From assembly GCA_022428005.1 (NCBI GenBank), contig JAKMDI010000005.1:62001-126000 (forward strand): a stretch of 64,000 nucleotides of DNA, given 5' to 3'. Position numbers and translations under genes: made by a program. The notes beneath the pieces were generated by a model. The model was not told the DNA's origin. It was given only the letters and a program-made list of their open reading frames with translations, and did no database searches. The DNA is from Flavobacteriaceae bacterium. GTDB lineage: Bacteria > Bacteroidota > Bacteroidia > Flavobacteriales > Flavobacteriaceae. Position 1 is the stretch's first letter. Every line of letters begins with the position of its first letter. Shown here piece by piece: positions 6,977 through 17,791 of the stretch.

Positions 6977-8404
6977 TTAAAGAGAAAGTTTTTGATTGAG
7001 ATCCTCGACATACTTTCTGAATTGTTTGTCAGTGAAACTGAGGTTATCGACTGTTTTACAGGCATGAAGCACTGTTGCGTGATCTCTTTTGCCGATTTGA
7101 GTTCCAATACTTGCCAGTGAAGCTTTTGTAAATTTCTTTGCAAAGTACATGGCCAATTGTCGCGCTTGAACAATGTGTCTTTTCCTTGTTTTTGATTGAA
7201 GGGTAGCGACATCCATTTGGAAATATTCAGAAACAACTTTTTGGATGTAATCGATGGAAACTTCGCGCTTGGTGTTTTTGACAAACTTGTTGACGATCTC
7301 TTTTGCAAGATCCAAGTTGATTTCAACACGGTTAAAAGAAGACTGCGCAATTAATGAAATGATAGCACCTTCTAATTCACGCACATTGGTTTTAATATTT
7401 TTAGCCACATATTCGATGATATCGTCATTTATGGTTACCCCATCTCTGAACAGCTTGTTTTTTAGAATTGAGATTCTGGTTTCTAAATCGGGAACCTGCA
7501 ATTCGGCAGATAAACCCCATTTAAATCGGGACAACAACCTTTGCTCAATGTCCTGCATGTCCACAGGAGCTTTGTCGGAGGTAATAATTACTTGCTTTCC
7601 GTTTTGATGTAGGTGATTGAATATGTGAAAGAAAACATCTTGGGTTCCAGATTTACCTGAAAAAAATTGAACATCGTCAATGATCAGCACATCAATAATC
7701 TGATAGAAATGAATAAAATCATTTCGGGTGTTTTTCTTAACCGACTCAATATATTGTTGGGTAAATTTTTCTGATGAAATGTAAAGTACCGTTTTGTCTG
7801 GATACTTGTCTTTTATATCGACTCCAATGGCATGGGCGAGGTGGGTTTTACCCAGACCAACGCCACCAAAAATCATCAATGGGTTGAAGGAAGTGCCTCC
7901 AGGTTTTTTTGAAACGGCCATTCCTGCTGAACGGGCCAAACGATTGGAGTCACCCTCCAAGAAATTATCAAAATTATAATGCGGGTTGAGCTGCGACTCA
8001 ATTTGTAAATTCCGAATACCTGGAATGACAAAAGGGTTTTTGAGTTCACTGGTAAACGTCTGAAGTGGTGCATCTACCTGTTGCGCATTTACTCCATATT
8101 GGTTGCTGCTGGGAATACTCTCTGTAAAGGGCGTTTTATTCCCGAAAGTATTCTCCATTTTTATGATGTAGATCAGTCTTGCCTCTTCCCCTAATTCTCG
8201 GGTTAAGGCAACCTTTAAGATTTTCACATAATGTTCCTCGAGCCACTCGTAAAAAAATTTACTCGGCACCTGAATGCTGAGTGATTTCTCTGTAATCTTT
8301 AGAGGAATAATGGGTTCAAACCAAGTTTTAAAAGCCTGCTGCTGGATATTGTCCTTGATAAACGTCAAGCAATTTTCCCAGATCTTTTCAGCAGTAACTT
8401 CCAT
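6977..8404 (-). CDS. dnaA: Chromosomal replication initiator DnaA
   Basis: Initiator ATPase that binds DnaA boxes and melts the origin. The 475 residues show domain I (about 1-90), a linker, the AAA+ domain with Walker A GGVGLGKTHLAHA and Walker B VLIIDDVQFFSGK, and the arginine-finger region IEQRLLSRFKWG. Domain IV carries the signature IGKRDHATVLHACKTV. The ATG at 8404 gives a normal N-terminus. The adjacent AT-rich intergenic region holds no clear cluster of DnaA boxes, so this is not shown to be the origin. The gene heads a run with the phosphatase and methylase. Confidence 0.98.
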   Translation of the reverse strand: MEVTAEKIWENCLTFIKDNIQQQAFKTWFEPIIPLKITEKSLSIQVPSKFFYEWLEEHYVKILKVALTRELGEEARLIYIIKMENTFGNKTPFTESIPSSNQYGVNAQQVDAPLQTFTSELKNPFVIPGIRNLQIESQLNPHYNFDNFLEGDSNRLARSAGMAVSKKPGGTSFNPLMIFGGVGLGKTHLAHAIGVDIKDKYPDKTVLYISSEKFTQQYIESVKKNTRNDFIHFYQIIDVLIIDDVQFFSGKSGTQDVFFHIFNHLHQNGKQVIITSDKAPVDMQDIEQRLLSRFKWGLSAELQVPDLETRISILKNKLFRDGVTINDDIIEYVAKNIKTNVRELEGAIISLIAQSSFNRVEINLDLAKEIVNKFVKNTKREVSIDYIQKVVSEYFQMDVATLQSKTRKRHIVQARQLAMYFAKKFTKASLASIGTQIGKRDHATVLHACKTVDNLSFTDKQFRKYVEDLNQKLSL

Positions 8405-8578
8405 TTAATTAACAGGATATTGTTAAATTTTTTGATAAAATTTTAAGGTTTTAATAGATATTGAAACCTTTACAAATATTGAAATAAAAAAAATAAAAAA
8501 AACTATTTTTTGTATTGAATTTCTAATATTTTTTTTTGAAATTATGGATCCTTATTAATTTGATTAAAAATCATTTTT
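8405..8578. other. AT-rich divergent intergenic region between dnaA and the thioesterase
   Basis: 174 bases of very AT-rich DNA with long A and T runs. On the minus strand AATATTTG is a one-mismatch -7 box that could serve dnaA. No match to TTATCCACA-type boxes was seen. Confidence 0.4.
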
Positions 8579-8983
8579 TTGATAACATACATCACCCAAA
8601 AATTCAATATTAGGTATACCGAAACAGATCAGATGGGATTCGTTCACCACAGTAATTTTCTAAATTATTTTGAATTGGCCCGAATAGAATGGTTAGATAA
8701 GATCGGTTTCTCCTACGCGGCTATGGAGAAAAAAGGGATTGTAATGCCAGTAGTTGCCACTAATGTTAACTTTATCTCCCCCGCCTACTTTGGCGATTGG
8801 CTAAGCATCATACTTTCTATGGATGAGATGCCCAAAGCAAGAATCAAACTTTCTTATAAAGTAATTAACCAAGAAAGTATTGAAATTGCGAATGGGGCCA
8901 CCACACTGGCTTTTTTAGACCAAAAGCATCAAAGACCTGTAAGATGTCCCAAAGCCCTGCTGGATATTTTTCAATCTCTGTAA
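8579..8983 (+). CDS. Acyl-CoA thioesterase, YbgC/4HBT hotdog family
   Basis: A 134-residue single hotdog-fold thioesterase that hydrolyses acyl-CoA or acyl-ACP thioesters. The family signature is RYTETDQMGFVHHSNFLNYFE, including the catalytic aspartate of the YbgC type, followed by FELARIEWLDKIGFSY. No ATG is available; a TTG at 8579 gives the expected N-terminus. The gene is divergent from dnaA and overlaps the convergent ribD by 13 bases at the 3' end. The chain-length preference is unknown. Confidence 0.9.
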   Translation: MITYITQKFNIRYTETDQMGFVHHSNFLNYFELARIEWLDKIGFSYAAMEKKGIVMPVVATNVNFISPAYFGDWLSIILSMDEMPKARIKLSYKVINQESIEIANGATTLAFLDQKHQRPVRCPKALLDIFQSL

Positions 8984-9984
8984 AGAGTCAATAGTTGGTC
9001 TTCTTCTATGAAGTTGGGTTTACTGCTGGAATCTTTTTGAAATCTCGGCGCTTTAACCCCCTTTTTTAAAACCTTTTTAACTAAAAAAATCCTTGCTTCA
9101 TCCCAAAGATTGGCATCTATAAAATGTTCAAGTGTTATTGAGCCCCCCTCAATAATAACAGATTGAAGGTTTTTTTGATAGAGGGCGCTCATAATTTCAT
9201 GAGTGGAAATTTGTTTTCCACGCCTACCCATTTCACAGGTATCTGTATTCAACAAAAATGTTTGTTTATTATTTAAGTGATATGCGGATTGCATTTTTTT
9301 AAGTTTATTGTTGGGATCGATCACAATGGGTAGCGGGTGATTTCCGACCCACAGCCGGGAGTTTAGCTTTGGATTGTCACTCAGGGCCGTATTTACACCT
9401 ATCATAACAGATTGCTCTTGAGATCTCCATTGGTGAACCCTTTGCTTGGAGAGTGGACTGGTCAACCAGTAGGAACCTTCCGAATCTTTTGGTGCAATAA
9501 ACCCATCAGCACTTTCAGCCCACTTCAAAATGATGTAGGGACGTTTATTTTTATGAAAACTAAAAAATCTCTTATTGAGGTTTTTAGATTCTTTTTCCAA
9601 AACCCCTGTTTTGACCACACAACCGGCATCCTTTAACTTTTTGACACCCTTTCCCAGTACCTTTAAATTTTGGTCTAAACATCCAACGACAACCCTTGGA
9701 ATTTTCATTGCCACAATAAGGTCAGAGCATGGCGGTGTTTTTCCCTGGTGATCGCAGGGTTCCAAGTTTACATACAAGGTGCTTTGAGCAAGAATTGAGG
9801 GATCGTCAACTTTTAATATGGCCTCTTGTTCAGCATGACTTTGGCCTGCTTTTTTGTGCCATCCCTCTGCTATTATTTTCCCTTTATAAACAATAACACA
9901 GCCTACCATTGGGTTGGGATAGGTGTACCCCAATCCTTTTTTAGCAAGGCTAATGCACCGCTTCATAAAAAAAGCATCATTCAT
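8971..9984 (-). CDS. ribD: Riboflavin biosynthesis bifunctional deaminase/reductase RibD
   Basis: Performs the second and third steps of riboflavin synthesis. The N-terminal zinc deaminase domain has HAEQEAI and the PCDHQGKTPPC motif binding zinc. The C-terminal NADPH reductase domain includes RPYIILKWAESADGFIAP and VIIEGGSITLEHFI. The track start at 9990 is a TTG two codons upstream; the ATG at 9984 (MNDAFFMKRCISLAKKGLGY) matches the family better and is used here. A TAAATTTG box lies about 27 bases upstream. No other rib gene is nearby. Confidence 0.96.
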   Translation of the reverse strand: MNDAFFMKRCISLAKKGLGYTYPNPMVGCVIVYKGKIIAEGWHKKAGQSHAEQEAILKVDDPSILAQSTLYVNLEPCDHQGKTPPCSDLIVAMKIPRVVVGCLDQNLKVLGKGVKKLKDAGCVVKTGVLEKESKNLNKRFFSFHKNKRPYIILKWAESADGFIAPKDSEGSYWLTSPLSKQRVHQWRSQEQSVMIGVNTALSDNPKLNSRLWVGNHPLPIVIDPNNKLKKMQSAYHLNNKQTFLLNTDTCEMGRRGKQISTHEIMSALYQKNLQSVIIEGGSITLEHFIDANLWDEARIFLVKKVLKKGVKAPRFQKDSSSKPNFIEEDQLLTLYRD

Positions 9985-10011
9985 GTCCAAGAGTAATTTT
10001 TTGTATGTCTA

Positions 10012-10019
10012 CAAATTTA
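10012..10019 (-). promoter_or_regulatory. -7 promoter box of ribD
   Basis: Minus strand TAAATTTG, a perfect match to TAnnTTTG, in the short gap between ribD and prmC. The -33 position is poor. Confidence 0.45.
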
Positions 10020-10047
10020 GTCAAAAATGAATGTGTTAATTTTACCC

Positions 10048-10899
10048 ATGCTAATAAATGAATTCAAAGTACATTTTAATAAATCTCTGATTGACATTTA
10101 TCCCCAAAATGAGGTCAATTCATTTTTCAGAATTCTAACAGATCATTTTTTTCAATGGCCACCCACCTTCTCTGTGTTAAACCCCGATCACAGACTAACG
10201 GCCAAAGAATCAAATCAATTGTCCGCTGCTTTATTGGATTTAATAAAACACAAACCGGTTCAGTACATCACCCAAGAGGCTTTTTTTTACAATAGAAATT
10301 TTTATGTTGACGAAAATGTTTTGATTCCCCGTCCAGAGACAGAGGAGTTGATAAGTTGGGTCTTGGACGACTCTAAAGACAATGGTGCTCAACGGAGGGT
10401 ATTGGACATAGGAACAGGAAGCGGTTGTATTCCCATAACATTGGCCAAGGAAGAAAACAATTTCACAATCGATGCTTTAGATATATCCACTGGGGCATTG
10501 GAGGTGGCCAAAAAAAATGCCCAACGCCATAAAGTTGAAATAAATTTTTTCAAAGTCGATATTCGGGAATCGATATCTTGGCCTTATCCACTGGATATTA
10601 TGATTGCAAACCCTCCCTATGTTGAACCGGATGAAAAAAATAAAATGCTGCCGAACGTTTTGGAGTACGAGCCCCATTTGGCCCTTTTTACACCCCATAA
10701 TCACCCTTTGTTTTATTACGATAAAATTATTGAACTCTCGCGTACTTTTTTAAAATCTGGTGGCTGTTTGTATTTAGAGATTAACCCTGTTCACGCAACA
10801 GCACTTGCGACATTGATTAAAGCCAATCATTTTGATTATATTGAAATTAGAAATGATATTTTTGGTAAAAAAAGAATGCTAAAAGCACTGAAGTCTTAG
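10048..10899 (+). CDS. prmC: Peptide chain release factor N5-glutamine methyltransferase
   Basis: Methylates the glutamine of the GGQ motif of release factors RF1 and RF2. Visible features are the SAM-binding motif VLDIGTGSGCIPITLA and the catalytic NPPY in IANPPYVEPDEKN, with FFYNRNFYVDENVLIPRPETEEL before them. The ORF can begin at 10027, but the ATG at 10048 (MLINEFKVHFNKSL) is closer to relatives, and a TAATTTTA box lies just before it. The stop is followed immediately by the ligA ATG, so the two are co-transcribed. Confidence 0.95.
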   Translation: MLINEFKVHFNKSLIDIYPQNEVNSFFRILTDHFFQWPPTFSVLNPDHRLTAKESNQLSAALLDLIKHKPVQYITQEAFFYNRNFYVDENVLIPRPETEELISWVLDDSKDNGAQRRVLDIGTGSGCIPITLAKEENNFTIDALDISTGALEVAKKNAQRHKVEINFFKVDIRESISWPYPLDIMIANPPYVEPDEKNKMLPNVLEYEPHLALFTPHNHPLFYYDKIIELSRTFLKSGGCLYLEINPVHATALATLIKANHFDYIEIRNDIFGKKRMLKALKS

Positions 10900-12894
<1,995 letters not shown>

Positions 12895-12992
12895 TGGTAG
12901 CGATTTGTTTTATATGTAACATTTTAAAGTATAAATTGAAATAAAGAATATTTTTAAATTTCAGGATTGGTTAATTTTTAATTTTGTTTAAT

Positions 12993-13520
12993 ATGAGTTG
13001 GTTAAAACAACTGCTCTTAAATGGTTTGTACAAAAAAACCATTAAAAGTAATGCCCTATCAAAAAAAAGAAGTGATTCAAAGGTATTGAGGACTGTATCG
13101 ATAATCCTTGACCACCGAATGGCTGTTGATATAAGTCATTTTAATAAAATGGGAAAAGCGTTGAACATACCCAAATCAAACATAAGGGTTTTAACTTATT
13201 GCCAATCTGACTCCAAGTTAGAGACAACCAACACGGCCCTTAAGTACACCGGAAAAGACATTACAAAATGGGGGGTTATGAATGATTTTTTAAATGAATT
13301 TTGTTCGAGAAAGACAGATGTATTGATAAATTATTTTGATAAAAATGACATTAACTTGAACTACGTTAGCGCAAAAACAGACCATCAAATAAGTGTTGGA
13401 TTAAAAACTGTGGATCATACATTAAACGATCTGATTATTGATGTTGATCCAAAAGAAATTGATGTTTTTATATCGGAATGCTTAAAATATTTAAAAATAT
13501 TTTTTAACGTAAAAAAATGA
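12993..13520 (+). CDS. DUF6913-type conserved flavobacterial protein
   Basis: A 175-residue protein with no catalytic motif I can recognise. It has a basic N-terminus (NGLYKKTIKSN) and a predicted alternating alpha/beta pattern with VSIILDHRMAVD and TDVLINYFDKNDINL. The small family sits next to dapA in Flavobacteriaceae, which is the basis for the DUF6913 label. The TTG at 12984 extends the frame by three codons; the ATG at 12993 (MSWLKQLLLNGL) is preferred. Its last codons overlap the dapA start (ATGA), implying translational coupling. No function is claimed. Confidence 0.75.
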   Translation: MSWLKQLLLNGLYKKTIKSNALSKKRSDSKVLRTVSIILDHRMAVDISHFNKMGKALNIPKSNIRVLTYCQSDSKLETTNTALKYTGKDITKWGVMNDFLNEFCSRKTDVLINYFDKNDINLNYVSAKTDHQISVGLKTVDHTLNDLIIDVDPKEIDVFISECLKYLKIFFNVKK

Positions 13521-14401
13521 AAGAAATTCAAGGACATGGTGTAGCCATTATCACCCCTTTTAAGGAGGGTGGGGCTGTGGACTATGAAGCCATTCCAGGA
13601 CTCGTCGATCACCTGGTTTTAGGTGGGGTGGATTATCTTGTTTTGTTGGGCACCACATCAGAGGCAGCAACACTTTCCAAAGGTGAAAAGATCAATTTGC
13701 TTGATAAGGTAATAGCAGCAAATGCTGGTCGTTTGCCACTGGTTTTGGGTCTGGGAGGAAACCACACCCAAGAGCTGTTGGAGATGTTTGATTGGTTTGA
13801 TTTAGAACAGTTTGCGGCAGTGCTTTCCGTTGCACCCTATTACAACAAGCCTAACCAAGAGGGACTTTATCAACACTTTAAAGCAGTAGCAGGCCGAAGT
13901 CCGCTGCCAGTAATTTTATATAATGTTCCCTCCAGGACCGGTGTAAACATAAGCCCAGAAACGGTATTGCGCTTGGCCCAAGACTTTGATAATGTAGTAG
14001 CGGTTAAAGAAGCCGCAGGAGATTTTCAACAAGCGCAGACCTTAATCAATATTTGCCCTAAAAACTTCTCTGTTTTGTCGGGCGATGATGAGATGTCGCT
14101 ATCCATGATACTCGCTGGAGCCAAAGGGGTTATTTCTGTAATAGGGAATGCAATCCCAAACCATTATTCCAACATTATTCATAAAGGTCTTCGGAAAGAG
14201 GTGGATGCTGCATACGATATCCAATATAGAATTCTAAATTTAATACGTTTGATTTATGAAGAAGGCAACCCTACAGGGATTAAAGTTTTGATGGAGGACA
14301 TTGGGATATGTAAGAATAATTTAAGGCTGCCACTGGTTAAGGCCTCACCTTTCTTGACCTCAAAACTAAAAGAGGCGTTGGAGCAGGTGATGCGTCAGTA
14401 A
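13517..14401 (+). CDS. dapA: 4-hydroxy-tetrahydrodipicolinate synthase
   Basis: First committed enzyme of the lysine/diaminopimelate branch, condensing pyruvate with aspartate semialdehyde. The TIM-barrel protein of 294 residues shows LLGTTSEAATLSKGEK, the tyrosine motif APYYNKPNQEGLYQHF, ILYNVPSRTGVNI and the Schiff-base lysine in VAVKEAAGD. It complements dapF at 3.5 kb and ThrA (aspartate kinase) at 57 kb. It overlaps the DUF6913 gene by four bases. Confidence 0.97.
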   Translation: MKEIQGHGVAIITPFKEGGAVDYEAIPGLVDHLVLGGVDYLVLLGTTSEAATLSKGEKINLLDKVIAANAGRLPLVLGLGGNHTQELLEMFDWFDLEQFAAVLSVAPYYNKPNQEGLYQHFKAVAGRSPLPVILYNVPSRTGVNISPETVLRLAQDFDNVVAVKEAAGDFQQAQTLINICPKNFSVLSGDDEMSLSMILAGAKGVISVIGNAIPNHYSNIIHKGLRKEVDAAYDIQYRILNLIRLIYEEGNPTGIKVLMEDIGICKNNLRLPLVKASPFLTSKLKEALEQVMRQ

Positions 14402-14484
14402 GTATTAGTGTCTCAATTGAATTTCAGGGTTTTATCACTCGAAATAATAACCAAACTCTTCAAATTATTTATTAATTTCGCCCC

Positions 14485-15291
14485 ATGGTTCGATATTTTA
14501 GGTATTTCTTTTTTCTAATTGGTTTGTACGCGCTCACCTTGTCCTGCAATGAGTATCAAAAAATGCTCAACAACGACGACATGAACGAAAAGTACAAGGC
14601 TGCGGAGGAATATTATAACAACGGAGAGTACAGAAGGGCCAACAGACTGTTGGAACAGTTAGTTCCCTCCTTTAGAGGAAAACCCCAAGCAGAACGTTTA
14701 GTATTTTTCTTTGCGGATTCTTATTTTCAGACAAAGAGTTATTATTTAGCCTCTTATCAGTTTGAGAGCTTTATCAAATCATTTCCAAAATCACAAAAAA
14801 TAGAAGAAGCGAGTTTTTTGGCGGCCAAGTCCCATTACATGATGTCTCCGATATACAGTTTGGATCAGGAGGAGACCGTCACCGCTATTGAAAAAATTCA
14901 AATATTTATGAATAACTATCCGAATTCTGAATATACTGATGAATGCAATCAGCTAATCAACGAGCTTCAAAATAAAATTGAAAAGAAGGAATTTGAAGTC
15001 GCCAAACAATATTATACCATTTATGACTACAGGGCGGCCATCAATTCGATGGATAATTTTATTGCAGAATTTGTGGGCTCCAAATTTAGAGAGGAAGCAT
15101 TGTATTACAAGTTCCTTTCCTCTTACGAAATCGCAATCAACAGCATTGAATCCAAAAAACTTCAAAGGTTAAACGACCTTAAAACCCTCCACAACAACAT
15201 CGTTAGGTATTACCCAGAAACACTGTTCGAAGAAGACCTCACAAAAAAAATGGAGACTGTGGAAAAAGAAATCAATACCTTTGTAAATTAA
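14485..15291 (+). CDS. bamD: Outer membrane assembly lipoprotein BamD
   Basis: Component of the BAM complex that inserts beta-barrel proteins into the outer membrane. The 268-residue protein has a lipoprotein signal peptide with the modified cysteine in YALTLSCNEYQK. It is followed by TPR-like helices (YKAAEEYYNNGEYRRANRLL, YQFESFIKSFPKSQKIEEAS, QIFMNNYPNSEYTDECNQLI). Length and repeats match BamD (YfiO). It begins a compact plus-strand run with the omega subunit, coaBC and DUF4835, an order usual in Bacteroidota. Confidence 0.92.
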   Translation: MVRYFRYFFFLIGLYALTLSCNEYQKMLNNDDMNEKYKAAEEYYNNGEYRRANRLLEQLVPSFRGKPQAERLVFFFADSYFQTKSYYLASYQFESFIKSFPKSQKIEEASFLAAKSHYMMSPIYSLDQEETVTAIEKIQIFMNNYPNSEYTDECNQLINELQNKIEKKEFEVAKQYYTIYDYRAAINSMDNFIAEFVGSKFREEALYYKFLSSYEIAINSIESKKLQRLNDLKTLHNNIVRYYPETLFEEDLTKKMETVEKEINTFVN

Positions 15292-15303
15292 AATAAAATT
15301 GTC

Positions 15304-15633
15304 ATGACAAAATACCGAAGTTCAAACGCACCTTCATCCACTTCTACTTATAACAGAGATAGTATAGAGTCTCCTACGGAAAACATATACGAGGCATTGT
15401 CTATAATTTCGAAAAGATCGAATCAGATCAATTTAGACATCCGCAAGGAATTGCATGAAAAATTAGATGAATTTGCCACCCACAATGATAGCTTGGAGGA
15501 AATTTTTGAAAACAAGGAGCAGATTGAAGTTTCCAGATTCTATGAACGTTTACCAAAACCACATGCCATTGCCATTGAGGAATGGTTGAATGATAGAATT
15601 TACCACAGAAATACAGAAGACACTAACCCCTAA
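15304..15633 (+). CDS. rpoZ: DNA-directed RNA polymerase omega subunit (Bacteroidota type)
   Basis: A 109-residue acidic protein corresponding to the divergent Bacteroidota omega subunit (RNA polymerase Rpb6 family). This subunit assists assembly of beta prime. The core NIYEALSIISKRSNQINLDIRKEL matches the helical omega core in which the AR.I...A.QI-like motif is altered. Assignment relies on this helix and on its conserved place between bamD and coaBC. It has 12 bases to bamD and three to coaBC. Confidence 0.85.
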   Translation: MTKYRSSNAPSSTSTYNRDSIESPTENIYEALSIISKRSNQINLDIRKELHEKLDEFATHNDSLEEIFENKEQIEVSRFYERLPKPHAIAIEEWLNDRIYHRNTEDTNP

Positions 15634-15636
15634 AAA

Positions 15637-16845
15637 ATGAGTGTTTTAAGCGGAAAAAAAGTCCTCCTGGGTATCTCCGGTGGTATCGCCGCTTATAAAT
15701 CCCCACAGATTGTAAGATCTTTAATTTCTTCGGGTGCTGAAGTGCAGGTCATCATGACGCCTGCCGCCAAGGACTTTGTTACCCCACTCACCTTATCCAC
15801 TGTTTCTAATCGTCCAGTTTACGACGCTTTTACTGAAGAATCTCACGACAATCCAATTTGGAACGATCATGTGGCCTTTGGTAAGTGGGCCGATATTTTT
15901 TTGATCGCTCCAGCCACTTCAAACACGCTTTCTGCAATGGTTCATGCCAAGTGCAATAACCTGCTTATAGCTACTTATTTATCCTCCACTTGCCCGGTTT
16001 ATATTGCTCCTGCAATGGATTTGGACATGTATGCACACCCTGCCAATCAGCAAAATATTGAACAATTAAAAAAAATAGGCAAAAAAGTTCTTCCCGTTGG
16101 AGAAGGGTTTTTAGCCAGTGGATTGCAGGGCAAAGGAAGAATGCTGGAACCAGAAGAAATTGTAAGTTATTTATCCGAAGACATCAAAGCACAGCAACCA
16201 CTTTTCGGAAAAAAGGTAATGATCACTGCAGGGCCTACCTACGAGCCGATTGATCCCGTAAGGTTTATCGGGAATCACTCCAGTGGTAAAATGGGGTTTG
16301 CACTTGCAGAGGAGGCACTCCAAATGGGAGCAGAGGTCATTATTATTTCTGGTCCTACAGGGCTCACTGCCAGTGCGGATATTGACAGGTTCAATGTGAC
16401 CACTGCTCAAGAGATGTACGATCGCGTCATCGATCTTTTTAAGGATGTTGACATTGCCATTGCCGCTGCGGCTGTTGCAGATTTTAAACCTCATAAAATT
16501 GAATCTCAAAAAATAAAAAAAGATCGGTTGATGCAATCCATCACATTAGCGCCTACTAAAGACATTTTAGCGGAGATGGGGAGCAGAAAGAGAGAAAATC
16601 AGTACCTGCTAGGCTTTGCCCTCGAAACCCAAGACGAGCATGAAAATGCACTTAAAAAATTGAGATCAAAGAATTTAGATGCTATTGTCTTGAATTCATT
16701 AAACGACCCGGGTGCTGGCTTTTCATCGGATCACAACAAGATTACTCTCATTCACAAAAATGAAAAGTCAATTTCATTCGAGTTAAAACCTAAGACAGAA
16801 GTTGCCAAATACATATTATCCCAAATCCTCACCCATCATGCCTAA
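15637..16845 (+). CDS. coaBC: Bifunctional phosphopantothenoylcysteine decarboxylase / phosphopantothenate-cysteine ligase
   Basis: Catalyses two consecutive steps of coenzyme A synthesis. The N-terminal flavoprotein CoaC half has GISGGIAAYKSPQIVRSL, IAPATSNTLSAM and the substrate clamp YIAPAMDLDMYAHP. The C-terminal CoaB half has ITAGPTYEPIDPVRFIGNHS, SSGKMGFALAEEAL, AAAVADFKP and IKKDR. The full length is 402 residues. Its end overlaps the next start by eight bases. coaE, the last CoA enzyme, lies 5 kb downstream in the same direction. Confidence 0.97.
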   Translation: MSVLSGKKVLLGISGGIAAYKSPQIVRSLISSGAEVQVIMTPAAKDFVTPLTLSTVSNRPVYDAFTEESHDNPIWNDHVAFGKWADIFLIAPATSNTLSAMVHAKCNNLLIATYLSSTCPVYIAPAMDLDMYAHPANQQNIEQLKKIGKKVLPVGEGFLASGLQGKGRMLEPEEIVSYLSEDIKAQQPLFGKKVMITAGPTYEPIDPVRFIGNHSSGKMGFALAEEALQMGAEVIIISGPTGLTASADIDRFNVTTAQEMYDRVIDLFKDVDIAIAAAAVADFKPHKIESQKIKKDRLMQSITLAPTKDILAEMGSRKRENQYLLGFALETQDEHENALKKLRSKNLDAIVLNSLNDPGAGFSSDHNKITLIHKNEKSISFELKPKTEVAKYILSQILTHHA

Positions 16846-17725
16846 AATACTATTGTTGTTATTATCACTATTTTCTTTGATGCCCCTTAAAGCTCAGGAA
16901 CTCAACGCTCAATTTATTGTCAATGCGGACTTGGTAAATCAAACCAATCAACAAATTTTTGAAACATTAGAACGCGCGCTCAATGAGTTTATAAATTCCC
17001 AATCGTGGACAGATCAAGACTTTTTTTCACAGGAAAAAATCACTTGTAGTTTTGTGCTAAACCTAACTGGCTACAACGACTCAAAATTTGAGGGGACCCT
17101 TCAAGTACAATCCCAAAGAACAATTTTTGATTCCAATTACAACAGTCCCATGATCAATTTTTTAGACAAGGACATCAGCTTTACCTACCAGGAATTTCAG
17201 CCTCTTTTCTACAGTCCAGCCACCTTTGATACCAATTTAACTTCCCTGATAAGTTTTTACGCATTTATTATACTGGGGCTAAATGCCGACAGTCTCCAGT
17301 TCAAAGGAGGTGATTCTTTTTTTGAGCAAGCCCAAAGAATTGTCAACCTATCACAGCAGAGTGGTGCAACGGGATGGAAACAAAACGATGGTAACAGGAA
17401 TCGCTTTTGGCTGATTGATACCCTCAGATCAAATACTTTTCGTGAATACAGGCAAACAATGTACACTTACCATCGCAAAGGACTTGATTTAATGACGCAA
17501 GCGCCTGATAATGCAAAAAATTCGGTAATTGAATCTTTGCTGTTACTTGAAAATTTATACAACCGACGTCCCAACGCAATGCTGCTGCAAATGTTTTTTG
17601 ATGCCAAATCAGCCGAAATTGTGAGTCTGTTTTCTGATGGTCCGGAAGTTGATTTTGATAGAACCTCAAAGATGTTACAGAAAATAGCACCCTTTTATCA
17701 GCCGCAATGGAAACAAATTAAATAG
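16838..17725 (+). CDS. DUF4835 family secreted protein, possibly PorD-like
   Basis: A 295-residue exported protein with a clear signal peptide (MPKILLLLLSLFSLMPLKAQ, cleavage after AQ). The mature part contains ELNAQFIVNADLVNQTNQQIFETLERALNEF, typical of DUF4835, and a repeated aromatic-rich centre. This family lies between coaBC and recN throughout Bacteroidota and has been linked to type IX secretion under the name PorD; I am not certain of that link. The track start at 16802 adds residues that spoil the signal peptide, so 16838 is used. Confidence 0.8.
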   Translation: MPKILLLLLSLFSLMPLKAQELNAQFIVNADLVNQTNQQIFETLERALNEFINSQSWTDQDFFSQEKITCSFVLNLTGYNDSKFEGTLQVQSQRTIFDSNYNSPMINFLDKDISFTYQEFQPLFYSPATFDTNLTSLISFYAFIILGLNADSLQFKGGDSFFEQAQRIVNLSQQSGATGWKQNDGNRNRFWLIDTLRSNTFREYRQTMYTYHRKGLDLMTQAPDNAKNSVIESLLLLENLYNRRPNAMLLQMFFDAKSAEIVSLFSDGPEVDFDRTSKMLQKIAPFYQPQWKQIK

Positions 17726-17734
17726 TTTCATTCC

Positions 17735-17765
17735 TTGAAATTATTTTTTTTCTCAATTATCTTTG
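17735..17765 (+). promoter_or_regulatory. Promoter of recN
   Basis: TATCTTTG (17758-17765) is a perfect -7 box. CTTG/TTGA at about 17734-17738 gives a one-mismatch -33 box with 19-20 base spacing. The start codon lies 26 bases downstream. Confidence 0.55.
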
Positions 17766-17791
17766 GACCTTAACCTTTTTAAACTCCAGCT

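Noticed and set aside
8405-8578. Replication origin next to dnaA
   Set aside because: The region is AT-rich but shows no cluster of DnaA boxes; dnaA is often away from the origin in Bacteroidota.
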